Assembly: GCA_016124795.1 (NCBI GenBank)
Contig: WGNB01000056.1
Location: 1 to 64,000, forward strand
Source: Rhodopseudomonas sp.
GTDB taxonomy: Bacteria > Pseudomonadota > Alphaproteobacteria > Rhizobiales > Xanthobacteraceae
Direction of reading: 5' to 3'
DNA length: 64,000 bases
Below the pieces are notes generated by a model. That model saw nothing but the letters and a program-made list of their open reading frames with translations. It was not told the DNA's origin and ran no database searches. Positions 1 to 9,750 of the stretch are shown in pieces; the stretch's first letter is position 1; each line of letters opens with the position of its first letter. A program made the translations under genes and the position numbers.

Positions 1-231
<231 letters not shown>

Positions 232-349
232 TCACCATCCCGAGGAGCCCGCGCGGCGGGCGTCTCGCAGGATGGGGAGTTATGAACTGCTAACGCGCCT
301 CCGGACCCCCGCCGTCGGCGGGCGCCTCAAGCGCGATGGCTGGCAAGGC

Positions 350-664
350 TTAAGCGGCCTTCTTCTTGCTGGCGCCGCCTTCGATGACGCCCATGATGTC
401 GCTCTCCTTCATGATCAGGAGATCCTGGCCGTCGATCTTGACCTCGGTGCCCGACCACTTGCCGAACAGCACGACTTCGCCAACTTTCAGATCGATCGGG
501 ATCAGCTTGCCGCTCTCGTCGCGGCCACCGGGGCCAACGGCGACGATTTCACCCTGCGAGGGCTTCTCTTGCGCAGTGTCGGGAATGATGATGCCACCGG
601 CAGTCTTTTCCTCGGCATTGATGCGCTTGACGACGACGCGGTCGTGAAGCGGGCGGAACTTCAT
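350..664 (-). CDS. groES: Co-chaperonin GroES
   Basis: GroES is the 10-kDa heptameric lid of the GroEL chaperonin. The 104-residue protein begins [14 protein letters not shown] and has the mobile loop [16 protein letters not shown] at residues 19-34, which contacts GroEL. It also has the roof segment around [10 protein letters not shown]. An upstream extension of the frame (to 778) is not coding-like and passes towards the operator region, so the ATG at 662-664, with AGGA upstream, is chosen. The length is normal for the family. It is the first gene of the groESL operon, with groEL 142 nt downstream. Confidence 0.97.
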   Translation of the reverse strand: MKFRPLHDRVVVKRINAEEKTAGGIIIPDTAQEKPSQGEIVAVGPGGRDESGKLIPIDLKVGEVVLFGKWSGTEVKIDGQDLLIMKESDIMGVIEGGASKKKAA

Positions 665-796
665 GGCAGTCCTCCTAAGATGTTGAATACTTTGGCGTTT
701 CTGGTCGTCTGAATAGGTGCCGGCACGACCCCTGCCGGCATCTGGACAGCAGATGGGGCAAGCAAAATTCGCCCGCAAGGGGCTTCCGAAAATTTT

Positions 797-823
797 TTAG
801 CACTCATTCTCGACGAGTGCCAA
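797..823 (-). promoter_or_regulatory. CIRCE element (HrcA operator) of groESL
   Basis: TTAGCACTC, nine bases, then GAGTGCCAA form the inverted repeat of the CIRCE operator, with a single deviation from the consensus GAGTGCTAA. It lies 132 nt upstream of the groES start, where HrcA repressor binding to groESL promoters is established in alphaproteobacteria. hrcA itself is not in the window. Confidence 0.93.
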
Positions 824-1029
824 CAACTCAATTTGGCGGCGGCCATTGCATGGTTAATGGGCGGCGTGGACGCCGGGGCCAGCACCGCCGCGCCAGGCCG
901 GACGGTTGTTAGCAGCGCCGCGCCATTGCTGCTAACGCCTTGATTTTAAACAGTTTGTTCACCGTTTCGGCTTGCAATGCTTAAGGCCGGGACTGGAGAC
1001 TTGATCGTCCGATTCAAATGGAGGGCGCA

Positions 1030-1308
1030 ATGGGTTCTGTCGTTTCGAGTGACTTTCAGAAGCAGGTCGAAGGCTATGGTCTGACCACCGCCCATATTCT
1101 GTACCGGCGGCCGGACCACCACTGGCTGCTGCAGTCTTATGTCTGGCAGGCCTACGACCTGTTTCCGAAATTTCCGGAATTGCAGAAGTTTCTCGAATTC
1201 TGGCAGGCCAAACTGGAAGGTCCGCTGCATTCGGTCGAGGTGGCGCATTGCCGGCTGATCAAGCCGGCGGAGCTGCGGCCGGTCAACGGCGAGTTCGTGC
1301 TGCATTAG
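1030..1308 (+). CDS. usg: Usg family protein
   Basis: This is a small soluble protein of about 92 residues. It matches the remembered Usg family, found in alphaproteobacteria and first noted beside tryptophan genes; its biochemical role is unknown. Recognisable segments are SDFQKQVEGYGLTTAHILYR, the aromatic stretch DHHWLLQSYVWQAYDLFP, and the C-terminal VEVAHCRLIKPAELRPV. Two start codons are possible, ATG at 1018 and ATG at 1030. The second gives the normal family N terminus (MGSVVSSDF). It stands alone between the divergent groESL operon and a repeat-rich intergenic stretch. Confidence 0.85.
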   Translation: MGSVVSSDFQKQVEGYGLTTAHILYRRPDHHWLLQSYVWQAYDLFPKFPELQKFLEFWQAKLEGPLHSVEVAHCRLIKPAELRPVNGEFVLH

Positions 1309-1735
1309 CATCCGTCATTTCGGGGCGCGGCCTTTTGGCCGCGAACCCGGAATCCAGAGGCGACCGAGGGCGCATCCGGATTCCGGATCGCCGCTGTCGC
1401 GGCGTCCGGAATGACAAGACGCAGGCGCGCGTCATCGCCCGTATTCTTGAAAGGCCCCGGGCAGGCCGCCGCTTGCCGATGCGCATCCCCTGAAGAAACG
1501 AAGGGCGCGCGGAACGCCAGGGGTCCGAAGGACCCACGGGTCTCGACGCCTCGCGACATCGAGGCTTGTCGAATGGTGATAGAGTCGCAAGTCCGCCGTC
1601 ATCCTGGCGTCCCGCGCGCCCTTCGTTTTTTCCGGGGCCACAACGGACAAGCGTCGGTGCGGGTGCCGCGCTGTCGCGGCATGAACGATCCGAAGTGGAC
1701 ATGGGCCCACTATGGGCCATTACCGAAGATGCGTA
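1309..1735. repeat. Repeat-rich intergenic stretch
   Basis: This 427-nt stretch has no convincing gene. It contains two palindromic units. The first, about 1312-1420, is bounded by CCGTCATTTCGG and CCGGAATGAC, the GTCATTCCGG-type ends frequent between genes in Bradyrhizobium-like genomes. The second is a 23-bp inverted repeat, 1499-1521 against 1603-1625, which matches except at one position (arm core CGAAGGGCGCGCGG). The open frames over it, on both strands, are shadows of these GC-rich repeats. Confidence 0.6.
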
Positions 1736-2830
1736 TCAGGCTGCGTCGGCGCGTTGCGACCCAACTTCAATCCGGGCGAATACCGCGCCTTCAAACAGGC
1801 GGCGGGCGGTGCGAACCAGTGAGGCAACAGGCTCGACGTGGCCGGCTTGAGTCTCCAGGCTGATTTCCAGCCGGCCTGACGGATGTTCGATGGCGACGGT
1901 GCGCGGCAGTTCGAGAGGGCCAACCAAGGCGGCCGCGACGGTGCCGGGCTTGGCGCAGGCCGTCGACAACCCGACAGCGCCGGTTATGGCGAACGCCTTG
2001 TGGCAGGATGCGGGCATGAAGTAACGGGCCGCAATCGTGCCGCCGCTTCGAGGCGCGGCGATCAGGACCGGTTTCGGAATGACCGATTGGGCGACGTTCT
2101 TCAAGCCCATCCGTTCGCCGGCTTCTATCCGTATCTTTTCCAGCCGGACCATGAAGGCCCGATCGGCGTCAAGCTCCGCCGGTGACTCATATCCGGTCTT
2201 GCCGAGATCGTCGGCGCGGATGATGACCAACGGCATGGCCGCGTCGATACAGGTGACGTCGACATCCTGAATGCGGTCGGTCGCGTGACCGGTCGGGAAC
2301 AGCTTGCCGGTCTTGGCGCCGGCCGAATCCGCGAAGGCAAGGTGAACCGGGGCGGCAGCGCCGGGCACGCCATCGATGACGGTGTCGCCTTCGTAGCAAA
2401 CGCGGCCGTGCGGCGTCGCAAGCCGCGCTTCGATGATCTTGCCGGTGTTGACGTTGTGAATGCGGACCTTCGTTGTGCCGTTTTCGGCGCAAACCAGCCC
2501 GGCCTCGATCGCGAACGGGCCGACCGCCGACAGCATGTTGCCGCAATTCGGCGAGGTATCGACGAGACGCTCCGCCACTTTGACCTGGGCGAACAGATAA
2601 TCGACATCCGCACCCGGAACGCTGGGCGGCCCAACGATCGCAACCTTGCTGGTCAGCGGATTGCCGCCGCCAATGCCGTCGACCTGCAGTTCATGACCTG
2701 CGCCCATTGCCGAGACCAGCAACGCATCCCGCTCGGCGCGATCCCGCGGCAGATGCGAGGCCAGAAAGAACGGACCGCGCGAGGTGCCGCCGCGCATCAA
2801 GGTGCAAGGGATACGTCGTTCCTCGAACAT
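1736..2830 (-). CDS. galD: PrpF-family isomerase, probable 4-oxalomesaconate tautomerase
   Basis: A 364-residue member of the PrpF family, which has the diaminopimelate-epimerase fold. N-terminal RIPCTLMRGGTSRGPFFLA, DGIGGGNPLTSKVAIV (about 51-66) and PNCGNMLSAVGPFAIE, with a probable catalytic Cys96, closely resemble GalD. GalD is the tautomerase converting keto to enol 4-oxalomesaconate in gallate/protocatechuate meta-cleavage. The symbol rests on remembered similarity; other PrpF proteins act on aconitate, and no other pathway genes are near. It is divergent from a LysR regulator 98 nt away, its likely controller. The length is normal for the family. Confidence 0.75.
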   Translation of the reverse strand: MFEERRIPCTLMRGGTSRGPFFLASHLPRDRAERDALLVSAMGAGHELQVDGIGGGNPLTSKVAIVGPPSVPGADVDYLFAQVKVAERLVDTSPNCGNMLSAVGPFAIEAGLVCAENGTTKVRIHNVNTGKIIEARLATPHGRVCYEGDTVIDGVPGAAAPVHLAFADSAGAKTGKLFPTGHATDRIQDVDVTCIDAAMPLVIIRADDLGKTGYESPAELDADRAFMVRLEKIRIEAGERMGLKNVAQSVIPKPVLIAAPRSGGTIAARYFMPASCHKAFAITGAVGLSTACAKPGTVAAALVGPLELPRTVAIEHPSGRLEISLETQAGHVEPVASLVRTARRLFEGAVFARIEVGSQRADAA

Positions 2831-2859
2831 GTCGGCTCCGCGGTGGCGAATTAATATTT

Positions 2860-2928
2860 GCGATTGATCCGATCCAAGAATAAAACTCGCCTGCTGTAAA
2901 ATGCAAAGATTGGAGCGATTGATCCAAT
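2860..2928. promoter_or_regulatory. Palindrome and direct repeats in the galD-lysR divergent promoter
   Basis: ATTGGA (2909-2914), eight bases, TCCAAT (2923-2928) is a perfect inverted repeat that ends directly against the LysR start codon. GCGATTGATCC occurs twice, at 2860-2870 and 2915-2925. The arrangement suits a LysR regulator that controls the divergent gene and represses itself. Assignment to this regulator is inference. Confidence 0.6.
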
Positions 2929-3837
2929 ATGCACATCAATTTCGAATTGCTGGATCTGCGGGCCTTTCTGGCCGTGCTTGATCTCGGCGGGTTTCACAAG
3001 GCGGCCGCGGCTCTGAACCTGTCTCAGCCGGCGCTGTCACGCCGCATCCAGTCGCTGGAGGCCGCCGTCGGCGCGCCGCTGATCGAGCGGACCACGCGGC
3101 ATGTCGCGGCGACTCAGATCGGCCGGTCGATCGAGCCATTGGCCCGCCGCCTCATCGACGAACTGGAGGAATCGGTCGGGGCCTTGACCGGCGGCGGACA
3201 ACGGAAAATGGCGCAGGTGACGATTGCCTGTGTGCCGACCGCGGCGTTCTATTTTCTCCCGCGGGTCATTGAAAGCTTCAACCGGCAATATCCGCATTAT
3301 CGCTTTCGGATTCTCGATCTGTCGGCCAATGAGGCCCTGGAAAGCGTTGCGCGTGGCGAAGCCGAATTCGGCATCAATCTGACCGGCAGTTCGCACCCCG
3401 ACATCCTGTTCACGCCGCTGATCGAGGATCCTTTCGTGCTGGCATGCCGGAGCGATCACCCGCTCGCCAGGCGTCGGCGCGTCGGCTGGAAGGACCTGCA
3501 GGGACAAAAGGTCGTCGGCGTCAGCCGGACCAGCGGCAACCGGACGATCCTGGACAGCGCGCTCGCGCAGGCCAAGGTTCAGATCGAGTTCTTCTACGAA
3601 GTGAACCATCTGACGACGTCGTTGGGCCTTGTCGAACGAGGCCTGGGGATCTCGGTTCTGCCAAAGCTCGCGACGCCGCCGAGCGGCCATCCGACGATCG
3701 TGACGAAGCCGATCAACGATCCCGAGGTCAAACGCACCATCGGCCTGATCGAGCGCCGGTCGGCGCGTCTGTCACCAGCGGCGCAGAAGTTCCGCGATAT
3801 GCTGGCCGAGCGATGGCGGACATCGCCGCCGGACTAA
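2929..3837 (+). CDS. LysR-family transcriptional regulator
   Basis: A 302-residue cytosolic regulator. The N-terminal winged helix-turn-helix spans about residues 8-66, with the recognition region FHKAAAALNLSQPALSRRIQSLE. The periplasmic-binding-protein-like effector domain spans about 90-295. The gene is divergent from the galD-like tautomerase, so it probably senses an aromatic-acid intermediate and activates that gene. The effector is inferred from context only. The start is the ATG at 2929, abutted by a perfect palindrome that would overlap the promoter or ribosome-binding region. Confidence 0.92.
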   Translation: MHINFELLDLRAFLAVLDLGGFHKAAAALNLSQPALSRRIQSLEAAVGAPLIERTTRHVAATQIGRSIEPLARRLIDELEESVGALTGGGQRKMAQVTIACVPTAAFYFLPRVIESFNRQYPHYRFRILDLSANEALESVARGEAEFGINLTGSSHPDILFTPLIEDPFVLACRSDHPLARRRRVGWKDLQGQKVVGVSRTSGNRTILDSALAQAKVQIEFFYEVNHLTTSLGLVERGLGISVLPKLATPPSGHPTIVTKPINDPEVKRTIGLIERRSARLSPAAQKFRDMLAERWRTSPPD

Positions 3838-3919
3838 AGGGCTTTGTGTTCCGGTTCTTGGCGCATCGCTGCGTTCGCGGCATTCGTCGGCGCCGCTATA
3901 GTCCGTTGGCATCAAGCCG

Positions 3920-4948
3920 TCATGCCATGCCGGTCAGCCGGATGAGCCCGTAGCTCATGATCGCGAGGATGATCAGCGAGACGATCACCGCCAGCGTGAC
4001 GCGCGGGCCGGTGCGGGCGACGGCGCGGATATCGACGCCGAGGCCGAGCGCGGCCATCGCCAGCGTGGTCAGGACCGCCGCCGTGTGGGTGATGCCTGGC
4101 AGAATGGCGAGCGGGATCAGGCCGAGCGAGCGGGCCGCCAGCATCACCAGAAAGCCGAGGATGAACCAGGGCACCAGCTGGAGCAGTTGCGGCCGGCTGT
4201 TCGGCCGGTTATGCGCCGGCCGCAGCCGCCCGGAAAACAGCGAGAAGCCGAGCACCACCGGCCCGAGCATCAGGACCCGCACCAGCTTGATGACGGTGCC
4301 GACCTGGTTGGCGAGCGCGCCGATCGGCAGGGTCGCGGCCAGCACTTGCGGCACGGCATAAACGGTGAGGCCGGCGAGCACGCCATATTGCGTCAGCGAC
4401 AGATTCAGGACCGGCACCAGCAAAGGCAGCGTCAGCACGACGATGACGCCCAGCACCGCGGTGAATGAAATCGATGAAGCGATATCGTCGCGGTCGGCGC
4501 CGATCACCGGCGCGACCGCCGCGATCGCCGAGTTGCCGCAGATCGAGTTGCCGCAGGCGATCAGGATGGCCATCCGCTGCGGCAGCCGGAGCGCCCGGCA
4601 GACCAGATAGCTGACGCCGATCGACACCGCGACGATGCAGGCGATGCCGACGATCAGGAACGGCCCGAGCGCGACGATGGTGCCGGCGCTGACCGACGCG
4701 CCGAGCATGACGATGGCGACTTCGAGCAGGAACTTGCCACTGAAATTGATGCCCGGCAGCCAGCCCGGTCCCGGCGTCCAGAAGGTGCGAACCACGACGC
4801 CGAGCAGAATCGCCAGCACCAGGGCTTCAAGATAGGGCTGGCCGACGAAATACACTTCGACCGCCTGCAAGAGCATGGCGCCCAGCGTGATGACGATGGC
4901 GATGGCAAGGCCCGGCAGCAGGCGTTTGGCTTGATCGATCAAATTCAC
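3920..4948 (-). CDS. YeiH/UPF0324 family inner-membrane protein
   Basis: A 342-residue polytopic membrane protein with about ten hydrophobic helices. Family signatures are the glycine-rich helix LVLAILLGVVVRTFW, NFSGKFLLEVAIVMLGASVS, CGNSICGNSAIAAVAPVIGAD and the C-terminal TTLAMAALGLGVDIR. The family is annotated as putative sulfate exporters, but transport has been shown for few members. It is single, convergent with the LysR gene, and separated from the MFS gene upstream by about 260 nt. The substrate is unknown. Confidence 0.88.
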   Translation of the reverse strand: MNLIDQAKRLLPGLAIAIVITLGAMLLQAVEVYFVGQPYLEALVLAILLGVVVRTFWTPGPGWLPGINFSGKFLLEVAIVMLGASVSAGTIVALGPFLIVGIACIVAVSIGVSYLVCRALRLPQRMAILIACGNSICGNSAIAAVAPVIGADRDDIASSISFTAVLGVIVVLTLPLLVPVLNLSLTQYGVLAGLTVYAVPQVLAATLPIGALANQVGTVIKLVRVLMLGPVVLGFSLFSGRLRPAHNRPNSRPQLLQLVPWFILGFLVMLAARSLGLIPLAILPGITHTAAVLTTLAMAALGLGVDIRAVARTGPRVTLAVIVSLIILAIMSYGLIRLTGMA

Positions 4949-5207
4949 GTCCCCGGATGCCCCTGGCGGTGAGATTATTCTACGTTTGGCCGCTTATGCA
5001 GGCGATAATGCTCAGACGCGGCGGCGCGGCGCAATCGTAATCGGGGTTGGCGGGCGGGATGCAGGCATGCGCCGCGGAGCGGGGCAGGGATGACGCTGCG
5101 TGTCTGCCGGCCGATCGGCAGGTCAGATAACGCCGAGATAACGGGTGGCGCCCCGGCCGGGCCCGGCCTATGTCAACGGGCCGTGTTTCTCTCACCTCGG
5201 GTTTTTC

Positions 5208-6359
5208 ATGCGACAATGGCTTCCGCGCATCGCGCTGATGCTGGGCAATTTCGCCACCGGCATTTCGATCCTGGCGCCGGCGGCGATGCTGACCACGCTG
5301 GCCGACGGTCTGCATGTCGGGATCGGCGCCGTCGGTCTGCTGATGACCTTCGGCGCGGTCATTTTGTGCATCGGCTCGCCATTGATGGCCTTGCTGACGA
5401 CCACACTCGACCGGCGCCTGTTGCTGGTGACGACGCTGGCGGTGCTGGCGGTCGGTCAGGCGGCGACCGCGCTGGCGCCGGATTACGCGACGGTCCTCGC
5501 CTTGCGGCTTGTCATGCTGGCGGTGGCCGCTGTGTTCACGCCGCAGGCCGCCAGCACCGTCGCGATGATCGTGCCGGTCGAGCAACGCTCCGGCGCGATT
5601 TCCTTCGTCTTCCTCGGCTGGTCGTTGGCGGTGGCGGGCGGCATGCCGATGCTGACGCTGCTGGCGGCGCATGGCGGCTGGCAGGTGGCTTACGGCGTGG
5701 CGGCGCTGGCGTCGTTGCTGCCCTGCGTGCTGCTGGCGCTGACCCTGCCGGCGCGGCTGCGCGGCGTGCCCTTGTCGCTCGGCAGCTTCGGCACGATTGC
5801 CCGGCACCGCCGCATTGTCCTGCTGCTGCTGATTACGTTGCTGTCGACGTCGGGGCAATTCACCGTCTTTATTTATCTCGCGCCGCTGGCGCATTCGTTC
5901 ATCGGCGCCGACGCCAACGTCATCGGGCTGATATTCGCGGCCTACGGCATTGCCGGCTTCATCGGGAATGTCATTGCCAGCCGTATCGTCGGCCGGCTGG
6001 GCGGCTTTGCGACCGCCGCGATTTTTCTGGGGTCGGTTCTGCTCGGTATGGTGCTGTGGGCCGTCGGCGCCGGGCTGTTCGCGATGATGCTGGCTGGTGC
6101 GATCGTCTGGGGGCTCGGCTTTGCCGCCATCAACTCGATCCAGCAGGCGCGTCTGGTCGCGGCGGCGCCGCCGCTGGCGAGTGCCACGGTGGCGCTGAAT
6201 ACATCGGTGCTTTACGTCGGCCAGGCGATCGGCTCGGGACTTGGCGGCGTGATGTTCGCGCGCGGCTATCTCGACACGCTCGATTACATCGGCGTCGGCT
6301 TTGTGGTGCTGGCTTTCCTGGCCTGGGCCTTGACGCGCGAGCCGGCCGCGCCACGGTAA
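5208..6359 (+). CDS. MFS efflux transporter
   Basis: A 383-residue protein with about twelve hydrophobic segments, a typical drug/sugar-efflux major facilitator. An upstream ATG at 5145 exists, but the segment before MRQWLPRIALMLGNF is not hydrophobic or family-like. The ATG at 5208 places the first membrane helix near the N terminus. The cytosolic loop between helices 2 and 3 has LTTTLDRRLLLV, a degenerate motif A. Transport direction and substrate cannot be read. It is convergent with the SGNH hydrolase gene, only 4 nt away. Confidence 0.88.
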   Translation: MRQWLPRIALMLGNFATGISILAPAAMLTTLADGLHVGIGAVGLLMTFGAVILCIGSPLMALLTTTLDRRLLLVTTLAVLAVGQAATALAPDYATVLALRLVMLAVAAVFTPQAASTVAMIVPVEQRSGAISFVFLGWSLAVAGGMPMLTLLAAHGGWQVAYGVAALASLLPCVLLALTLPARLRGVPLSLGSFGTIARHRRIVLLLLITLLSTSGQFTVFIYLAPLAHSFIGADANVIGLIFAAYGIAGFIGNVIASRIVGRLGGFATAAIFLGSVLLGMVLWAVGAGLFAMMLAGAIVWGLGFAAINSIQQARLVAAAPPLASATVALNTSVLYVGQAIGSGLGGVMFARGYLDTLDYIGVGFVVLAFLAWALTREPAAPR

Positions 6360-6363
6360 CCGC

Positions 6364-6975
6364 TTATCGATTCCGTTTCCGTCCGGTTTGGGCGATCAGC
6401 GCTTCGACCTGCGGCAGCATTCGTTCGATCAGGATCGCGTAGCCTTCGCCGTTGAAATGCGCGCCGTCGCGGGCCCGGTAGCGGCCGGGCGGCAGACGCC
6501 ATTGCGCATAGGCGGCGTGGTTGACGCGCGCCACCGCGGCGAGATCGAGCGAACCGAGGCCGATGACCAGCACCGCGATGCCGCGGGCCTGCAAGGCGTG
6601 GATGAGGGTGGCGATCCGCGCCTCGACAACCTTGAGCGACGCGCCCTGACGCCGGTCATTGGTGCCGAATTCGACGAGGCAGATTGCCGTGCCGGGATCG
6701 ATGGCGTCGTCGAAGCGCCGCAATGCGCCGCGTGCCGTATCGCCGGCGACGCCGGCATTCTTGACGGTGACGTCATAGCCCTTGGCGCGCAGCGCGCGTT
6801 GCATTTGCGCCGGGTAATCCTGGCCGCGCGGCACCAGCCAGCCGGAGGTGGCGCTGTCGCCGAAGGCAACGATCCGGATCGGTTCGGCGAAAACGGGACA
6901 GGCCGGACCGAGCCAGACGGCGATGAGCACGGCGGCCGCGCTCGCCAACCGCGGTATGCGCTGGGGCGGGGACAT
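6364..6975 (-). CDS. Exported SGNH/GDSL hydrolase, arylesterase-like
   Basis: A 203-residue TesA-like hydrolase. A signal peptide (about residues 1-30, ending PVFA) indicates export. The catalytic blocks are complete: Ser41 in the GDSA motif, an Asn106 oxyanion residue in FGTNDRR, and Asp170/His173 in DGAHF. The TesA family hydrolyses acyl esters and thioesters; the substrate here is unknown. A longer frame begins at a TTG at 7032. The ATG at 6975 was preferred because it gives a standard signal-peptide n-region, although its ribosome-binding site is weak. Confidence 0.82.
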   Translation of the reverse strand: MSPPQRIPRLASAAAVLIAVWLGPACPVFAEPIRIVAFGDSATSGWLVPRGQDYPAQMQRALRAKGYDVTVKNAGVAGDTARGALRRFDDAIDPGTAICLVEFGTNDRRQGASLKVVEARIATLIHALQARGIAVLVIGLGSLDLAAVARVNHAAYAQWRLPPGRYRARDGAHFNGEGYAILIERMLPQVEALIAQTGRKRNR

Positions 6976-7175
6976 CAGACCGCGCACCCATGCCGCCGGC
7001 CCCAAAGCTTGCTTGGTAAACCAGGCTAACAAACCAGCCCTACAGGGTTAGAAAATCGTATATCGGCACCGCAGTTCCCCGGGTTTTGCTTTATCGCGAT
7101 TTAATAATTCAAATGCAATATATCGGCCGACGGCGGCGGCGCCGGGGACGACAGGCTTTTTATCGAGGTTTGGCA

Positions 7176-8270
7176 ATGGCGGCAGAACTGCAACCGGAAT
7201 CGACTCGTTCTGCACTGGCCGCCGACCTTGCCGCTCTCGCGGCCGAGCCGGCCTCCGACAAGCGGGTCGAATTGCTGCGCCGGATCACCGACGCCTATAT
7301 CGAACATGCCGATCAATGCACACCGGCCGAGCAATATCTGTTCAACGAAGTCGTGACCCAGCTGGTCGACCGGATCGGTGCCGCCGACCGGGCCTCGGCC
7401 GCCGCCAAGCTTTCGCAACTGGATAAATTGCCGCTGGGCGTCGCCGAGCGCTTCGCCAGCGATACCGACATTTCGGTGGCGCGGCCGATCATTCAGGATT
7501 ATCGCGGCCTGACCGAACGTACTTTGATCGACGTCGCCAAGGGCAGCTCGCAGGCCCATCTCAACGCCATTGCCGGCCGTCATACGGTGACGCCGCCGGT
7601 GACCGACGTTGTGGTGACGCGCGGCGACCGCCAGACGATGCTGACGCTGGCCGGCAATCGCGGCGCGCAATTCTCCGATTTCGGCATGGAGAAGCTGATC
7701 GACAAGACCGACGGCGACGGTGACCTGCAGGAACTGGTCGTGGCGCGGTCCGATCTGTCGCTGATGTCGATCGGCAAATTGCTGCCGCTGATTTCCGATG
7801 AGATGGCCAGCCGCTTGCGCGATGTCGCCGCCCATATCGACGATGCCGCGGTCGAGCGGCAGATTAACGAATGGGCGCTCGATCGGCAAAAGAACGCCGA
7901 ACTGACCGACGCTTATATCGAAGGCATTCGCAAGGGCGACCTGAGAGCCGACGACATCATTCGCGAACTGGTGTCGCGCAAGCGGCTGCTGGACGCCACG
8001 ACCGTGCTTGCCGCGCTGCTCGGCCTCGACCGCTTCTATACGTTCAATCTGGTGACCGGCGGCAAGATTCAGTCGGCGCTGCTGCTGCTGCGGGCGGTCG
8101 ACCTGTCGTGGCAGGTCGCCAATGCCTTCATCACGTTGCGGATCGCCAAGGCCGGATTGTTCGACAACGAAAAGCCGCCGGAACGTAGCGACTATGTCGC
8201 GATCGACGCGGCGACCGCGCAGCGCGTCGTGCGGTTCATGAAGATCCGGCGGCTCGCCCAGGCTAGCTGA
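7176..8270 (+). CDS. DUF2336 domain protein
   Basis: A 364-residue soluble, alpha-helical protein of the DUF2336 family, which is common in Bradyrhizobium relatives and has no established function. Features are the N-terminal helical repeat DKRVELLRRITDAYIEHADQ, the segment LGVAERFASDTDISVARPII, and the central LIDVAKGSSQAHLNAIAGR. The ATG at 7176 is chosen over 7086, because the upstream extension is an arginine run encoded by GC-rich repeats. The 3' end overlaps the convergent transporter gene by 8 nt. Confidence 0.8.
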   Translation: MAAELQPESTRSALAADLAALAAEPASDKRVELLRRITDAYIEHADQCTPAEQYLFNEVVTQLVDRIGAADRASAAAKLSQLDKLPLGVAERFASDTDISVARPIIQDYRGLTERTLIDVAKGSSQAHLNAIAGRHTVTPPVTDVVVTRGDRQTMLTLAGNRGAQFSDFGMEKLIDKTDGDGDLQELVVARSDLSLMSIGKLLPLISDEMASRLRDVAAHIDDAAVERQINEWALDRQKNAELTDAYIEGIRKGDLRADDIIRELVSRKRLLDATTVLAALLGLDRFYTFNLVTGGKIQSALLLLRAVDLSWQVANAFITLRIAKAGLFDNEKPPERSDYVAIDAATAQRVVRFMKIRRLAQAS

Positions 8271-9513
8271 TCAGGCCGACGACCGCGCCGGTCAGGCAGG
8301 TCGCCAGCGTGCCGGAGACGATCGACTTGCCGCCGAGCGAGACGATGTCGGCGCGCCGTTCCGGCGCCATCACCGTCAGTCCGCCGATCATGATGCCGAG
8401 CGAGCCGAAATTGGCGAAGCCGCACATCGCATAGAGCATGATCAGCCGCGAGCGATCGTCGAGCGCGCCGGCCGGCAATTTGGCGAGTTCGACATAGGCG
8501 ATCAGTTCGTTGAGCACGGTCTTGATGCCCATCAGCGAGCCGGCGGTGATCGCCTGATCCCAGGGCACGCCCATCAGCCAGCAGATCGGGGCCATCAACA
8601 GCCCGAGCAGGCGTTGTAGGGTGATCGGCGCGCCGAAGGCGTCCGGCAGCAGGCCGAGGATGGCGTTGGCCAGATGCGCCAGCGCGACCAGCACGATCAG
8701 CATGGCGATGATGTTGAGCAGGAGTTCGAGGCCGGCGGCGGTGCCGCGCACCACCGCGTCCATGCTGGAATCGGCGACCGGGCCGATCTCGATGGCGCCG
8801 ATGTCGCTGCGCTCGTCGGCCGCCACCGGCACCATCAGCTGGCTGATCAGCAGGGCGGCCGGCGCGCTGATGATCGAGGCGATCATGATATGGCCGGCGG
8901 CGTTCGGGATGACGTCGCGCAGGATGGTGGCGTAAAGCACGAAGACGGTGCCGGCGATGGTGGCCATGCCACCGGTCATCACCATGAACAGTTCGCCGCG
9001 CGCCAGCCCCGTCAGATAGGGCCGGATGAACAGCGGCGCTTCGACCATGCCGACGAAGACGTTGGCCGCCGTTGACAGACCGACCGCGCCGCCGACGCCG
9101 ATGGTGCGCTCCAGCAGCCACGAGAAGCCGCGCACGATCGGCGGCAGGATACGCCAGTAGAACAGCAGGGTGGTCAGCACGCTCATTACCAGCACGATCG
9201 GCAGCGCCTGGAAGGCCAGTACGAAGTCGGCGCCGGGGCTCTTGAGATCGAAGGGCAGCGGGCCGCCGCCGAGATAGCCGAAAACAAGCGAGGTGCCGGC
9301 GCGCGAGGCTTCGCTGACCGCGTTGACCAGGCCGGCGACCGCAGCAAAGGCTTTGGCGACCGGCGGCACCTTGAGCAGCAGCAGGGCGGCGATAATTGTC
9401 ACCAGCGTCGCGACGGCGGTGTCCTTGAGGCTGACGGCCCGGCGGTTTTCGCTGATGATCCAGGCGATGACCAGCAAGGCGACAATGCCGAACGCGGATT
9501 GGATATGATTCAC
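8263..9513 (-). CDS. NupC/CNT-family nucleoside transporter
   Basis: A 416-residue inner-membrane protein of the concentrative nucleoside transporter family. These import nucleosides with protons or sodium. Signatures are the N-terminal hydrophobic gate domain, GGAVGLSTAANVFVGMVEAPL around residue 145 (the substrate-binding helix-hairpin region), ELFMVMTGGMATIAGTVF, and the C-terminal SRLIMLYAMCGFANFGSLGI. The length is normal. It is a single gene, convergent with the DUF2336 gene. The 237 nt upstream hold no gene I can support. Confidence 0.9.
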   Translation of the reverse strand: MNHIQSAFGIVALLVIAWIISENRRAVSLKDTAVATLVTIIAALLLLKVPPVAKAFAAVAGLVNAVSEASRAGTSLVFGYLGGGPLPFDLKSPGADFVLAFQALPIVLVMSVLTTLLFYWRILPPIVRGFSWLLERTIGVGGAVGLSTAANVFVGMVEAPLFIRPYLTGLARGELFMVMTGGMATIAGTVFVLYATILRDVIPNAAGHIMIASIISAPAALLISQLMVPVAADERSDIGAIEIGPVADSSMDAVVRGTAAGLELLLNIIAMLIVLVALAHLANAILGLLPDAFGAPITLQRLLGLLMAPICWLMGVPWDQAITAGSLMGIKTVLNELIAYVELAKLPAGALDDRSRLIMLYAMCGFANFGSLGIMIGGLTVMAPERRADIVSLGGKSIVSGTLATCLTGAVVGLIS

Positions 9514-9750
9514 CTGATAGTCCCCCGATGCATGCCGGCGGGAGGTGCCATCCGCTCAGCCCTGTCACGCAGGATGCGTGATTGTCGCTTCAATGCAATC
9601 GCTAATATCGCCGGCCGGCGGCGCCTGTCGCTGCTGTCGGGACTATTGCCGGTTCGGCCTCGACGGGCGTATCACCGTTTTAACAGGCGCTTAGCCGCTG
9701 CTCATCGATAGTGGCGGCGCTCACGTTAACGTCACGGCAAGGACAGCATC

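Noticed and set aside
1283-1863. Overlapping arginine-rich frames of 80-150 codons on both strands
   Set aside because: They follow the palindromic repeats, show no conserved motif and have no ribosome-binding site; typical GC-rich shadow frames.
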